From CBDCYH01 sp965224105 (lineage in GTDB: Bacteria; Bacteroidota; Rhodothermia; Rhodothermales; JABDKH01): a stretch of DNA of 64,000 nucleotides. Below, in pieces: positions 17,887-27,110 of this stretch. Every line of letters begins with the position of its first letter. Positions within the stretch are counted from its first letter, which is position 1. The notes beneath the pieces are model-generated. The model had not been told where the DNA came from and made no database searches. It saw only the letters and a program-made list of their open reading frames with translations. Both the position numbers and the translations under genes were made by a program. The stretch lies in contig CBDCYH010000001.1 of assembly GCA_965224105.1 (NCBI GenBank), positions 62,001-126,000 on the forward strand, read 5' to 3'.

Positions 17887-19273
17887 TGAGTTTGTTGAAA
17901 GTTGTCGTGATTACATCAAGAGCAACAGACTCCTAAGTCCGGGACAAAGGGTACTGGTTGGTCTTAGCGGTGGCGTTGACTCGGTATCACTTGCTCACGT
18001 TCTGCATAGTCTCGGATACAAGGTGTCTCTTGTCCACGTTAACTACGGTCTTCGGGGAAAAGAGTCGGATCTTGATGAGAAGCTGGTAAGGGAGTTCAGC
18101 CGCTCGCTTGGGCTGAGTTTGTCAGTGCACGACCGCCGGCAGACTATGCAGGATGCGGGAGGCAATATCCAGGTGCAAGCCCGCAACGAACGGTATCGGA
18201 TCTTTGATCGGCTCGCTCGGGAGAACGAAATTAGCACTGTAGCGGTAGGTCATCATGCAGATGATTTAGTCGAGACGATACTTCATAACATAGTTGCAGG
18301 ACGGCATCTGTTTGGCCACGAGCCCGCACCTGTGAGCAGGCCGATTTGCAATGGATCGAATGTCACACTGATTCGACCATTGAGGAACATGCGCCGCAAC
18401 GATATTATCCAATACGCCACCACGCACTCACTTAAGTGGCGTGAGGACTCTTCCAATCTGGAAGAGAAATATTCCCGGTCGCGAATTAGAATGGATGTAA
18501 TTCCCGGATCGACAAGAAGTCTCGGCTTCGACATGGCCGAAACAATTCTCAGATATGACGACAAAGTTATTTCGCTTATTCGAGACGAGACATCGGAGGC
18601 CACGGCAAAGCTCATAGCAGAGATTTATGATAGTGAGAATCAGCGATTATATCTTGGACTGGTGGATGATGTGCAGCGTCCGCATTTAGATGAATCGATG
18701 AGGAGGATTATTGAGGATATGGCATCCTATCGGTTTCCTGTCTCGGACAAATTGATTGCAAGGGTGAAGGGACTCGCATCTTCCCAGGTTGGTAGGAAAG
18801 TTATTTTCCCCGGGGGGATCGCTATTCGCGAGCGCGGCTACATCCAGTTTAAAGTTACCGAGGAAAGGAGTGAAGAACCTGGGCAGGTCGAACTCCACCT
18901 GGATTCGGAAGTCGATTTTGCGGGTTACACCTTTTCAAGCGTTACTGATTCGAACACGTCCGTCGTTGATGATACATCGTTCGTTTTCGATCCCTCGGCT
19001 GTGTCATGGCCGCTAACGATTCGGATGTGGCAGAGCGGCGACAGGATCCGTCCTTTCGGGATGCGGGGGAGTAAGAAAGTGAGCGATATCCTGACAGACC
19101 ACAAAATCAATTCGGCTGATAGAGCAGACGTGCCCGTTGTGCTCTCGGAGAGTGATATTTTATGGGTTGTCGGCGTAAGGCGGTCCTCTGCTGCGCTTGT
19201 TCAACCAAAATCGGAGTTTTGTTGCCGCGTCCAAGCACAAAAGAAAAAACTCAGCTTGTCAATGTTGAAATAG
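17870..19273 (+). CDS. tilS: tRNA(Ile)-lysidine synthetase TilS
   Basis: 467 residues from GTG 17870, a start inside the 3' end of mutL and the only one that keeps the N-terminal helix. The P-loop LSGGVDS (about 32-38) and the VGHHADDLVETILHNI helix (about 126) are those of N-type ATP pyrophosphatases. A C-terminal TilS domain with DRIRPFGMRGSKKVSDILTDHKI and VVGVRRSSAALVQ motifs ends the protein. TilS changes C34 of the CAU-anticodon isoleucine tRNA to lysidine, so that it reads AUA, and is essential in most bacteria. The length matches the long, two-domain-tail form. Confidence 0.94.
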   Translation: MKDSADEFVESCRDYIKSNRLLSPGQRVLVGLSGGVDSVSLAHVLHSLGYKVSLVHVNYGLRGKESDLDEKLVREFSRSLGLSLSVHDRRQTMQDAGGNIQVQARNERYRIFDRLARENEISTVAVGHHADDLVETILHNIVAGRHLFGHEPAPVSRPICNGSNVTLIRPLRNMRRNDIIQYATTHSLKWREDSSNLEEKYSRSRIRMDVIPGSTRSLGFDMAETILRYDDKVISLIRDETSEATAKLIAEIYDSENQRLYLGLVDDVQRPHLDESMRRIIEDMASYRFPVSDKLIARVKGLASSQVGRKVIFPGGIAIRERGYIQFKVTEERSEEPGQVELHLDSEVDFAGYTFSSVTDSNTSVVDDTSFVFDPSAVSWPLTIRMWQSGDRIRPFGMRGSKKVSDILTDHKINSADRADVPVVLSESDILWVVGVRRSSAALVQPKSEFCCRVQAQKKKLSLSMLK

Positions 19274-19354
19274 TGTTAATGTCGTAGTACACTTGGTCTG
19301 CGCTACGAGATGTATCATACGGAGAACGGGCAGCTCCAAGCATTTATAGGTGAC

Positions 19355-19936
19355 ATGTCGGATACCCACGTGGAGAGTGCTGTGAAAACTGTAGTTGTCA
19401 ACGGCGAGCAATTCAGGCTCTACATTGACAAGGATACCATCGCCGAGCGGGTGCGCGAAATCGGACGACAAATCGATCAAGACCTCGCTGGCAAGAAGCC
19501 GGTCCTGATTGGGGTTCTGAACGGCGCATATATTTTCCTCGCCGACTTGATGAGGGAAATCAGCATTGATTGCGAAGTCGATTTCATCAAGCTGTCTAGT
19601 TACGGCGCTCGAAAAATTACCAGCGGGGTTGTCCACGAACTGAAGAAAATTGACGCGGAGATCACTGGCCGACACGTTATTATCGTGGAGGATATTGTGG
19701 ATACGGGTTTGTCGATGCAATTCATGGTCGATCGTCTGCGTGCATACCGGCCCGCATCTGTTCGTATTGCGACCCTCCTTCATAAGGTCGAAGCGACGAA
19801 GGTCGACATCAAGCTCGATTACGTTGGCTTTGCCATCAAAAATCTTTTTGTTGTCGGTTACGGATTAGACTACGGACAGCTCGCACGCAACCTCCCAGAG
19901 ATTTACATCCTCGACGACGAAAGAGAGGAAGTCTGA
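19355..19936 (+). CDS. hpt: Hypoxanthine phosphoribosyltransferase
   Basis: 193 residues from ATG 19355; ATG 19310 would add 15 residues and cannot be excluded. It is a type I PRTase: the PRPP-binding loop VEDIVDTGLS, the VLNGAYIFLADLMR strand-helix with the cis-peptide PPi loop, and the VDFIKLSSYG flexible loop. It salvages hypoxanthine and guanine to IMP and GMP using PRPP in the cytoplasm. tilS-hpt is a frequent bacterial gene pair, as here. The tryptophan dioxygenase gene starts 6 nt later, so the two may share a transcript. Confidence 0.92.
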   Translation: MSDTHVESAVKTVVVNGEQFRLYIDKDTIAERVREIGRQIDQDLAGKKPVLIGVLNGAYIFLADLMREISIDCEVDFIKLSSYGARKITSGVVHELKKIDAEITGRHVIIVEDIVDTGLSMQFMVDRLRAYRPASVRIATLLHKVEATKVDIKLDYVGFAIKNLFVVGYGLDYGQLARNLPEIYILDDEREEV

Positions 19937-19942
19937 ACGTCA

Positions 19943-21022
19943 ATGAGCGATGGACCCCTGTACTACGGAGAATACCTCAAGCTAGGCCAGATTCTGGATG
20001 CCCAACAGCTAGAGAGTTCCGCCAAAGGTGAGACCGCGCATGACGAGATGCTGTTCATCATCATCCATCAGGTGTACGAACTTTGGTTCAAGCAAATCCT
20101 GTGGGAGCTTGATGATGTTGCGAGGATTTTCAACGCGGACATAATCGACGAACGTGATATCGGACGGGCGGTAAAAAGGCTTGAACGGGTTGTAGAAATT
20201 CAAAAGGTGTTGGTCCAGCAGATCGACGTTCTGGAAACCATGACACCGTTGGACTTCCTCGACTTTCGCGATCTGCTAATACCAGCGTCCGGTTTTCAAA
20301 GTGCGCAATTCCGTATTGTCGAGAACAGATTGGGGATGCGACCGGAGGACCGGGTAACCTATGCGAACGTTCGGTATTCGTACCGATTGTCCGAGGATGA
20401 TCGAGAGCGCGTTGAAGCAACGGAGTCCGGCGGGTCGCTGTTCTTGCTAGTGGAGAAATGGCTCGAGAGAACCCCTTTTCTTGTTGCGGGTGAGTTCAAT
20501 TTCTGGCAGGCATATCGATCTGCGGTCGACAACATGTTTGCAGCGGATATGGAGCTCGTTAGCGCGCACACAATGTTGACGGACGAGGCGAAGGAAGCCC
20601 AGCTTAGAACACTGAAGGAGTCGGCCAGCAGGTTTGATGCGCTATTTGATGAGAACGAATATGCGAAGCTGCAGGCTCGCGGCGTGTTCAGGTTGTCTCG
20701 GAAAGCTTTTATGGCTGCTCTGCTGATTAACGTATACCGAGACCAGCCTATTCTGCATTTCCCTTATCGATTGTTGTCACTCCTTGTTGACATTGACGAG
20801 CAGTTTTCCAATTGGCGTTACCGCCACGCACTTATGGTGATGCGGATGATCGGAACGAAGGTTGGCACAGGCGGAAGTTCAGGGCACGACTATTTGCGCA
20901 ACGTGGCCATCAAGCATCGGATATTCAGTGATTTTTCTGGCCTCTCTTCTTTCTTGATTCCGCGTTCGGATCTTCCGGAGTTACCTTCCGACGTTGCACG
21001 GAATATGGGTTTCACTCTATAG
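19943..21022 (+). CDS. kynA: Tryptophan 2,3-dioxygenase
   Basis: 359 residues of the heme TDO family. The N-terminal YYGEYLKLGQILDAQ, the HDEMLFIIIHQVYELWFKQIL heme/substrate helix and SGFQSAQFRIVENRLGM motif are diagnostic, and the C-terminal RHALMVMRMIGTKVGTGGSSGHDYL segment carries the proximal heme His and the GTGGSSG loop. The enzyme opens the indole ring of L-tryptophan with O2 to give N-formylkynurenine. It is longer than the bacterial KynA norm (about 280), closer to the animal-type proteins. Its stop (TAG, 21020-21022) abuts the stop of kmo on the other strand. Confidence 0.95.
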   Translation: MSDGPLYYGEYLKLGQILDAQQLESSAKGETAHDEMLFIIIHQVYELWFKQILWELDDVARIFNADIIDERDIGRAVKRLERVVEIQKVLVQQIDVLETMTPLDFLDFRDLLIPASGFQSAQFRIVENRLGMRPEDRVTYANVRYSYRLSEDDRERVEATESGGSLFLLVEKWLERTPFLVAGEFNFWQAYRSAVDNMFAADMELVSAHTMLTDEAKEAQLRTLKESASRFDALFDENEYAKLQARGVFRLSRKAFMAALLINVYRDQPILHFPYRLLSLLVDIDEQFSNWRYRHALMVMRMIGTKVGTGGSSGHDYLRNVAIKHRIFSDFSGLSSFLIPRSDLPELPSDVARNMGFTL

Positions 21023-22375
21023 ATCCGGTTGGAAACGATCTGTAATTAGAATTTCCTGCAGCTCAATCCAATCGGCTGAAGTGAGATCTGCCGGGTCGTC
21101 ATGTCGAACCATTAGATCGGTTACCAACTCTTCCTGCGCCTTTCCAATCCTTCTCGCAGCCGAGTATGGGACGCTCGAAAACGACACCATCGAGTACCTC
21201 GATCGAAAATGATTCTCGAGTCGCTTCTCCAACGCTAATTCGAATATTCGGCGCTTCTGGAATTCTGGATTGGAAATACTGTCTCTCATTTCGATATAAT
21301 TTTCAAGCGCCATATCGGCGATAGAGTTTGCATCGACACGCCTATGGGTGGACATATATTCCGCTGCGGTCGCCCAATCGCCCGTCGTATCGAGTTTGTC
21401 AGCGAACACAGTGCAATCCTCCAATGAGGCATTCATGCCCTGGCCGAAGAAGGGGACCACGGCGTGGGCAGCATCTCCAAGCAAGATGGAATAATCGGTT
21501 ACGTGCCACGGATCGCAGCGAACCGTGCCGAGTGTCCCAACAGGATTGGACTCAGTTTCGTCGTCAAACTCCCGCATGAGTGGGAGAGCGTCCGGAAAGT
21601 GGGTCCTGAACAGCGTTCGCATATCGTCGATTGTATTGATGGCGTCAAAGCTGATAGGTCCCTTCAACGGCATGAATAACGTTGCGGTAAAGGTCTTGTC
21701 GACATTTGGCAGAGCGATGAGCATGAACTGCTCTCGTGGCCAGATATGCAGAGCGCCTGGGTCCAGCGCGAAGTCGCCCGAAGGCGTTGGTTGGATAGTG
21801 AGTTCTTTGTATCCGTGGGGAAGTAAATCTGATGTCGCGGTAGTAAGATTGTGGTCCTGCATAGACCTTCGAACTACGCTGCCTGCTCCATCACATCCGA
21901 CAAGCTTGTTGGGCGCTATAGTGCGCGTGGTGCCGCTATGCTTTAGCCGGACTGATTGGTTTACCCAATCAATTTGGGTGAGCGTCGTACCGTAGTTGAT
22001 GGTGACATTTTCGAATTTTTCCGCAGCGCCACGTATCGTGTTCGTGAGTCCTCCCCGCGAGATAGACAGGATGGCATTGTCTGAAGAGTGGGAATAGGGA
22101 TGAAATGACTGTTTGCCAGCCGAATCGTGCATCATCCGCCCCCGCATGGGTATCGACATTGCCTCAGCGACAGACCGTAAACCAATGCGCTCCAAAGCAA
22201 TGAGGCCTCTGTGGCTTAGTGCAAGGTTAATTGACCTACCAGCTCCCTGCGGCTCAATCCGCGGTCTTTTTTCGACGACGTGGACATCATACCCTCTCAT
22301 CGCAAGGTCAATGGCGAGCGTCGATCCAGCCAGGCCAGCACCTGCAACGAGCACGGTATGAGTAGGCTTAGTCAT
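21017..22375 (-). CDS. kmo: Kynurenine 3-monooxygenase
   Basis: 452 residues from ATG 22375, which overlaps the end of kynU by 8 nt; a longer start inside kynU is rejected. An FAD-dependent hydroxylase: VLVAGAGLAGSTLAIDLA (Rossmann GxGxxG) at the start, GCDGAGSVVRRSM in the middle (DG motif), and the ILLGDAAHAVVPFFGQGMNAS FAD/NADPH GD motif. It hydroxylates kynurenine to 3-hydroxykynurenine. In bacteria this committed step leads to 3-hydroxyanthranilate for NAD synthesis or for breakdown. Last gene of the kynurenine directon. Confidence 0.94.
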   Translation of the reverse strand: MTKPTHTVLVAGAGLAGSTLAIDLAMRGYDVHVVEKRPRIEPQGAGRSINLALSHRGLIALERIGLRSVAEAMSIPMRGRMMHDSAGKQSFHPYSHSSDNAILSISRGGLTNTIRGAAEKFENVTINYGTTLTQIDWVNQSVRLKHSGTTRTIAPNKLVGCDGAGSVVRRSMQDHNLTTATSDLLPHGYKELTIQPTPSGDFALDPGALHIWPREQFMLIALPNVDKTFTATLFMPLKGPISFDAINTIDDMRTLFRTHFPDALPLMREFDDETESNPVGTLGTVRCDPWHVTDYSILLGDAAHAVVPFFGQGMNASLEDCTVFADKLDTTGDWATAAEYMSTHRRVDANSIADMALENYIEMRDSISNPEFQKRRIFELALEKRLENHFRSRYSMVSFSSVPYSAARRIGKAQEELVTDLMVRHDDPADLTSADWIELQEILITDRFQPDL

Positions 22376-23630
22376 CGATACTATCCAATAGCCGTTGGCC
22401 GAACGTTGCAACGTCGACGTGAGAGTTGTACAACGGAACAGGAGCGAGCCTGATTATGTCGGGCTCCCGCCAGTCGCAAACAACTCCGCTAGACAGGAGT
22501 CGGCCAAACACTCTTTTTCCGTTTGGGCACCTGAGGCTAAACTGGCAGCCGCGCTCGTCCAATCGAGCCGGAGTGATGTCAACCAGTTTACCGGCTCCCC
22601 TTTCTGCAAGCATGTTATGCAGCAGTGTTGTTAGCGAAATACTCTTTTCCCGCAGGGCCCGCATGCCGTATCGCGAAAAGATCTCACATGATGCCAGGAG
22701 GGGGGCCATTGCAAAAATAGGTGGGTTGCTAAGTTGCCAGCCGTCCGCAGAAGGAGATGGCTCGAACGTGCGTGGCATTTTGAATCTATTGTCTTTGCGA
22801 TGACCCCACCAGCCACCGAGGCGAGGGATGCCGGTGTCAGTTGCGTGTCGTTCATGAACAAAACAACCAGCAATGCAACCAGGGCCACCGTTCAAATACT
22901 TGTAACCACACCAGACCGCAAAGTCAACATTCCAGTCGTGAAGCGCCAGCGGAACGTTGCCAGCTGCGTGAGCGAGATCAAAACCCACAACGATGCCGCG
23001 ACTCTTTGCCTCTCTGGAAATTGTCTCCATGTCGAAAAGTTGGCCGTTGTAGTAATTAACCCCGCCAAGCAACAGGAGGGCGATATTGTCCCTGTTCCGA
23101 TCCAGTACTTCAATTGTTTCATCGAGATCGTATGCGTGCGCGGAGTTTGGTTCTAGCTCTATAATTGCAGTGCTCGGCTCAATACCCCGTGTAAGCAGGT
23201 GACTCTCAATTGCATAGCGATCGGAAGGGAAGAGGTCAGCCTCAATCACGACCTTATACCGGGTCTCCGTTGGTCGGTAAAATGACGTAAGCATCAGGTG
23301 GAGATTCACCGTCAACGAGTTCATCGCAACGACTTCGGTTGGACTCCCGCCAACAATGTCTGCCAGCAGTCCAGCAAGGTTTTCATGGTACGACATCCAT
23401 GGACGTGACGAATCGAAATGTGCGTCAACGGCGAGGGATTCCCATGCGTGCAGCTCCTCCTCGACATATGCGCGACCGCGACGCGGCATGAGTCCGAGCG
23501 AATTGCCACAAAGGTAAATTATCTCTTCGCCCGACTCTGATATCGGAATCGCGAATTCGTTCCTCGCCTCACGAATAGGATCAATCGCGTCGAGTTCCTG
23601 CGCCAATCTGTAGAACGAACTACCCGTCAT
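22368..23630 (-). CDS. kynU: Kynureninase
   Basis: 420 residues, a PLP enzyme of aspartate aminotransferase fold. Visible are YLCGNSLGLMPRR near the start, the VGFDLAHAAGNVPLALHDWNVDFAVWCGYKYLNGGPGCIAGCFVHER segment with the Schiff-base Lys in GYKYLN, and GWWGHR. It cleaves kynurenine and 3-hydroxykynurenine to anthranilate or 3-hydroxyanthranilate plus alanine. It overlaps the formamidase gene by 11 nt upstream and kmo by 8 nt downstream, so the three are translationally linked. Confidence 0.95.
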   Translation of the reverse strand: MTGSSFYRLAQELDAIDPIREARNEFAIPISESGEEIIYLCGNSLGLMPRRGRAYVEEELHAWESLAVDAHFDSSRPWMSYHENLAGLLADIVGGSPTEVVAMNSLTVNLHLMLTSFYRPTETRYKVVIEADLFPSDRYAIESHLLTRGIEPSTAIIELEPNSAHAYDLDETIEVLDRNRDNIALLLLGGVNYYNGQLFDMETISREAKSRGIVVGFDLAHAAGNVPLALHDWNVDFAVWCGYKYLNGGPGCIAGCFVHERHATDTGIPRLGGWWGHRKDNRFKMPRTFEPSPSADGWQLSNPPIFAMAPLLASCEIFSRYGMRALREKSISLTTLLHNMLAERGAGKLVDITPARLDERGCQFSLRCPNGKRVFGRLLSSGVVCDWREPDIIRLAPVPLYNSHVDVATFGQRLLDSIDD

Positions 23631-24447
23631 CGCTGTTGAGTTTGCGCATTATGGGAATCAGGACTGGTCTGCTGGGACACGCATCGGTTTTGAAACGAGG
23701 TGACTGTAAGTTGAGGAGATAACTGCCATCGAGAATGGATGAATCAACATATATCAGTTCGGTAATGGTTTTACTACTCCCGCCGACTTTCCGCCCTCCC
23801 GTCTCCCAAAAAACATGATGGCAGGTAAGTTTCTTATCATTGTGTCGATCGACCGACGGGATATCAATCAGGAGGTGACTCACCGACCACCTGTTCAGGA
23901 GGTGTATGGCATCGAGGGAAAAAAACGGTGCAGGCGCAGCATCGTAATCACGAGCTAATTTCCCGGGAGAGTTTGGGAGTGTCCGAATTATCAGCGCGTC
24001 GAGGAAGTCGGGTCTGATTTCCGTTAGTCTGCGCTGGAGGCATCTTTCGGTGATTATCAGATCGCGGGGTTCTGCAAAAGATGTAATGGTCTCCCGCGTT
24101 ACCTGTCGAGGTTCGGGGATAATCGTGATCAACGATGCGGGCGCGAGTACGGGCAGTGCCTCTAAATCCAGCGCTTGCCTGTCAGCTCTTATGTGTCCCG
24201 GGCCCTCGGTGTGTGTTCCATTGCAGTGGGGGATTATCGATATGGAATCCACGTTGCAAGACCCGCCCTTGGCAATATCACCTTTGAACGATCCCAGCGT
24301 CACTGGTGTCGAGCTCGCCGCTGGCGCTCCGAAATAGGTTGGCTGTGGTCCGCCAAATTGTTGGCGGATAGCCAGGTCAATGGGGTGATGGATGTCGGCT
24401 ACGAAGCGCGACTCACCGACCTTTACCTCCACGTCGATTCTGCTCAT
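23620..24447 (-). CDS. kynB: Cyclase-family hydrolase, probable kynurenine formamidase
   Basis: 275 residues of the cyclase (PF04199-type) family. The metal motif HxGTHxDxPxH is present as HCNGTHTEGPGH, with Glu in place of Asp. A second conserved stretch DYDAAPAPFFSLDAIHLLNRWSVSHLLIDIPSVDR follows. Kynurenine formamidase (KynB) removes the formyl group from the tryptophan dioxygenase product. Assignment as KynB comes from the gene neighbours (kynU directly downstream, RidA upstream). The family also contains other amidohydrolases, and the protein is longer than typical KynB (about 210). Confidence 0.8.
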   Translation of the reverse strand: MSRIDVEVKVGESRFVADIHHPIDLAIRQQFGGPQPTYFGAPAASSTPVTLGSFKGDIAKGGSCNVDSISIIPHCNGTHTEGPGHIRADRQALDLEALPVLAPASLITIIPEPRQVTRETITSFAEPRDLIITERCLQRRLTEIRPDFLDALIIRTLPNSPGKLARDYDAAPAPFFSLDAIHLLNRWSVSHLLIDIPSVDRHNDKKLTCHHVFWETGGRKVGGSSKTITELIYVDSSILDGSYLLNLQSPRFKTDACPSRPVLIPIMRKLNSDDG

Positions 24448-24450
24448 CGT

Positions 24451-24870
24451 CTATTTATTGATAGTCGCGATGCACTTGAGTTCTATTGCGATCGGGCTTG
24501 GCAGTTTGTTAATGCCCACTGTAGTTCGACACGGCCGCACATCGCCGAAATGTTCAGCATATACCCGGTTGTAGACGCCAAAATCATTTTCCATGTCAGT
24601 CAAGAATACTGTGACGTCCACCAGGTCTTCCCAGGCTGCGCCTGCCTGCTCGAGGATTGTCCGAACATTCTGAAAAACCATCCTGCACTGGGCTTCAATG
24701 TTGTATTCAATTACATTGCCGGTCTTGTCGTAAACGTTTCCGGGTACTTCGTCGGTTGCAGGATTGCGTGCTCCAATTCCGGACAGAAACAACAGGTTAC
24801 CCACCCGTCGAGCGTGGGGATACAAACCCATCGGCTTTGGAGCATCATCGCTAAGAACTTCTGTCGTCAT
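24451..24870 (-). CDS. RidA-family protein, possible 2-aminomuconate deaminase
   Basis: 139 residues of the YjgF/RidA/UK114 trimer family. The conserved pattern LLFLSGIGARNPAT, AQCRMVFQNVRTILEQAGAAWEDLVDVTVFL, and RPCRTTVGINKLPSPIAIELKCIA with the ligand-binding Arg are all present. In catabolic kynurenine clusters a RidA-like protein next to 2-aminomuconate semialdehyde dehydrogenase hydrolyses 2-aminomuconate. That assignment here is by neighbourhood. Generic enamine/imine deaminase activity is the alternative. It overlaps the dehydrogenase gene by 4 nt. Confidence 0.82.
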   Translation of the reverse strand: MTTEVLSDDAPKPMGLYPHARRVGNLLFLSGIGARNPATDEVPGNVYDKTGNVIEYNIEAQCRMVFQNVRTILEQAGAAWEDLVDVTVFLTDMENDFGVYNRVYAEHFGDVRPCRTTVGINKLPSPIAIELKCIATINK

Positions 24871-26333
24871 GTTGATCCCGTCGTGATTGTTACATTTTTC
24901 GTTTCTGTAAAAAACCTCATGGCTTCAAACCCACCTTCCCGACCAACTCCCGACATTTTCATTCCCCCAAAGGGCGTTCGCAGGTCCCTCTCCATCCACG
25001 TATTAATCCAAACCATACCGACGTCAAGTTGACCGGCAATGCTATGCGCGCGTTGCAGGTTTGATGTCCAGACAGACGCCGACAATCCGTACGGCGAATC
25101 ATTTGCGAGCGTCACGGCCATCTCATCAGATCCAAAAGATTGTATGGTCACCACTGGACCAAAAATCTCCTCCTGGTTTGTGCGACAGTCGTTTGGCAGT
25201 CCGGTGATTACAGTAGGTTCAATAAACCAACCCTCGGCGCAACGACCCTGAACTGTTGCTCGCTTTCCTCCGCAAAGCACCCTGCCACCTTCTGACTTTG
25301 CTATCTCGATGTGATCGAGAATTTTGCTGCAGTGTTCTTCCGATACGACAGCACCCAGATCTGTGTCCTCATGCCGGGGGTCGCCAACTTGCAACTGGCC
25401 AACGCGACCAACAAAATCTGTGACGAACCGATCCAGTATGGAGTGCTCGACTAGAATTCTGGAACCGCACAAGCAGATCTGTCCTTGATTCGAAAACGCG
25501 GAGCGGACGACCGTATCGAGCATGACGTCGTAGTCGGAATCGGCAAACACGAGAGTTGCATTCTTGCCACCCATCTCAAGCGAAACCTTCCGGAATGATT
25601 GGGCGCACTTTGTCGCGATAATTTCGCCGGTGCGAGTACTACCGGTGAAGGAGACGGCGCGAATTTGCGGATGGGCAACCAGCTGTGCACCTGAGACATT
25701 CCCCGCACCGTGCACAATATTGAGGACGCCGGGTGGGAAACCTATCGCATGCGCCTTCTGGCCGAGCAAGTAGGCAGTCATGGGAGTAACTTCTGATGGC
25801 TTCGCAACGACGGTATTACCAGCCGCCAGCGCGGGGGCGATTTTCCAGGTTAGTAGGTACAAGGGAAGGTTCCAGGGCGAGATGCAGGCTACTGGTCCCA
25901 AGGGCTGTCGCAGGGTGTAGTGAACAGTGCCCGAATCCGAATGTGACTCCGATGCAAACTGGGTAGAGGCATGTGCAAAGAACAATAGATTCTTTTGCGC
26001 CCGCGGAATATCTACTGATGATGCGACGGAGAGGGGTTTGCCCGTATCTCGAGATTCTGCCTCAGCAAAATGCACCGCATCGTCTGCGATGGCACCAGCG
26101 AGCTTTGTCAACCAGGTGGCCCGTTCCCAATGGTGCAAGTTTGCCCAGCCCCGAAATGCGCCGCGAGCTGCATCGACGGCTCGCGCAACGTCGGATTCTC
26201 CCGAGTTTGGAATTGCCGCATATGCGACACCGGTAGCTGGCTCGAATGACTCAATAAAGTCGCCTGCGTCGGCTCTCTGAAATTCACCCCCGATATAATT
26301 TCTTACCTCTTCCAATGCATCACCTAAAGACAT
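24867..26333 (-). CDS. Aldehyde dehydrogenase, probable 2-aminomuconate semialdehyde dehydrogenase
   Basis: 488 residues of the NAD(P)-dependent ALDH superfamily. Visible are the WNLPLYLLTWKIAPALAAGN cofactor motif, FTGSTRTGE, the catalytic Glu in EMGGKNATLVF and the nucleophile Cys in SNQGQICLCGSRI. The CLCGSR context and the WNLPL motif resemble 2-aminomuconate-6-semialdehyde dehydrogenases. The enzyme would turn the spontaneous or ACMSD-made aminomuconate semialdehyde into 2-aminomuconate, the RidA substrate. It overlaps the SDR gene by 10 nt. Substrate is inferred from the cluster, not from unique residues. Confidence 0.82.
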   Translation of the reverse strand: MSLGDALEEVRNYIGGEFQRADAGDFIESFEPATGVAYAAIPNSGESDVARAVDAARGAFRGWANLHHWERATWLTKLAGAIADDAVHFAEAESRDTGKPLSVASSVDIPRAQKNLLFFAHASTQFASESHSDSGTVHYTLRQPLGPVACISPWNLPLYLLTWKIAPALAAGNTVVAKPSEVTPMTAYLLGQKAHAIGFPPGVLNIVHGAGNVSGAQLVAHPQIRAVSFTGSTRTGEIIATKCAQSFRKVSLEMGGKNATLVFADSDYDVMLDTVVRSAFSNQGQICLCGSRILVEHSILDRFVTDFVGRVGQLQVGDPRHEDTDLGAVVSEEHCSKILDHIEIAKSEGGRVLCGGKRATVQGRCAEGWFIEPTVITGLPNDCRTNQEEIFGPVVTIQSFGSDEMAVTLANDSPYGLSASVWTSNLQRAHSIAGQLDVGMVWINTWMERDLRTPFGGMKMSGVGREGGFEAMRFFTETKNVTITTGST

Positions 26334-27091
26334 GACAGCCTACCACCGTCGACCGGTAGACTGACCCCGGTAATGTACCCCGCATCTACAGACGCCAGAA
26401 AGGATACGGCTGCGGCAGTTTCTTCCGGCTCAGCAAACCGCCCGGCCGGGATTTGGGATACCATCGCTTGTTGAACTGCATCAGTGCTCACGTTTTGCTT
26501 CTTAGCCTTAGCCGCGATGATTTCCCGAATTCGGTCTGTCCATGTGGCGCCGGGAAGTACATTATTCACAGTAATGCCGTAAGTGGCGACCTCGTTTGCC
26601 AAAGTTTTGGCCCAGCTTGCAACAGCACCGCGCGTGGTGTTCGACACTCCTAATCCCTTAAGCGGCTGTTTCACTGAGGTGGACACGATGTTGATGATGC
26701 GTCCCCAATGTCGTTCCCGCATTCCAGGAACGAGAAGCTGTGCCAGGAGGTGGTTGCATCGGAGGTGGCGATTGAGGGCTGTCTCAAATTCCTCCCACGT
26801 AGCATGGAGCAGATCGCCCCCGGGAGGTCCGCCTGAATTATTTACCAGAACATCAATCTGATGGCCTGCAGCGAGGTACTCGGAAACATTTACTGCAACC
26901 TGCTCGGGGTTGTCAAAATCTGCTGTTACCGTGTGGTGTTTGGCATCCTGATTCGGCAGGAGCCGGACTTCTGCTTCCAACGCGTCCGCCGATCGAGCTA
27001 CAAGCGTAACCGCCATTCCATCTTCTGCCAATCGTTCCGCACAGGCACGGCCAATTCCTCGCGTGCTCCCGCAAATCATCGCTCGTCGCAT
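26324..27091 (-). CDS. SDR-family oxidoreductase lacking the YxxxK motif
   Basis: 255 residues from ATG 27091 (a TTG at 27118 would overlap the HD gene by 8 nt and add 9 residues). A Rossmann fold with CGSTRGIG (TGxxxGIG variant), VNNSGGPPGG, IINIVSTS and the C-terminal ITGVSLPVDGG. In place of the catalytic Tyr-x-x-x-Lys it has Ser150-Asn-Thr-Thr-Arg154 (V-S-N-T-T-R-G; 26630-26644). The variant is known to me as a recurring SDR subgroup with 'SNTxRG' in this position, so it is probably a family trait and not a local mutation. It sits at the head of the kynurenine genes, coupled to the aldehyde dehydrogenase. Substrate unknown. Confidence 0.8.
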   Translation of the reverse strand: MRRAMICGSTRGIGRACAERLAEDGMAVTLVARSADALEAEVRLLPNQDAKHHTVTADFDNPEQVAVNVSEYLAAGHQIDVLVNNSGGPPGGDLLHATWEEFETALNRHLRCNHLLAQLLVPGMRERHWGRIINIVSTSVKQPLKGLGVSNTTRGAVASWAKTLANEVATYGITVNNVLPGATWTDRIREIIAAKAKKQNVSTDAVQQAMVSQIPAGRFAEPEETAAAVSFLASVDAGYITGVSLPVDGGRLSCL

Positions 27092-27110
27092 CGGTCTGAA
27101 TCGATTTGAA

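Noticed and set aside
24175..25032. 285-residue plus-strand ORF
   Set aside because: Lies antisense over the formamidase, RidA and aldehyde dehydrogenase genes, which have clear motifs.
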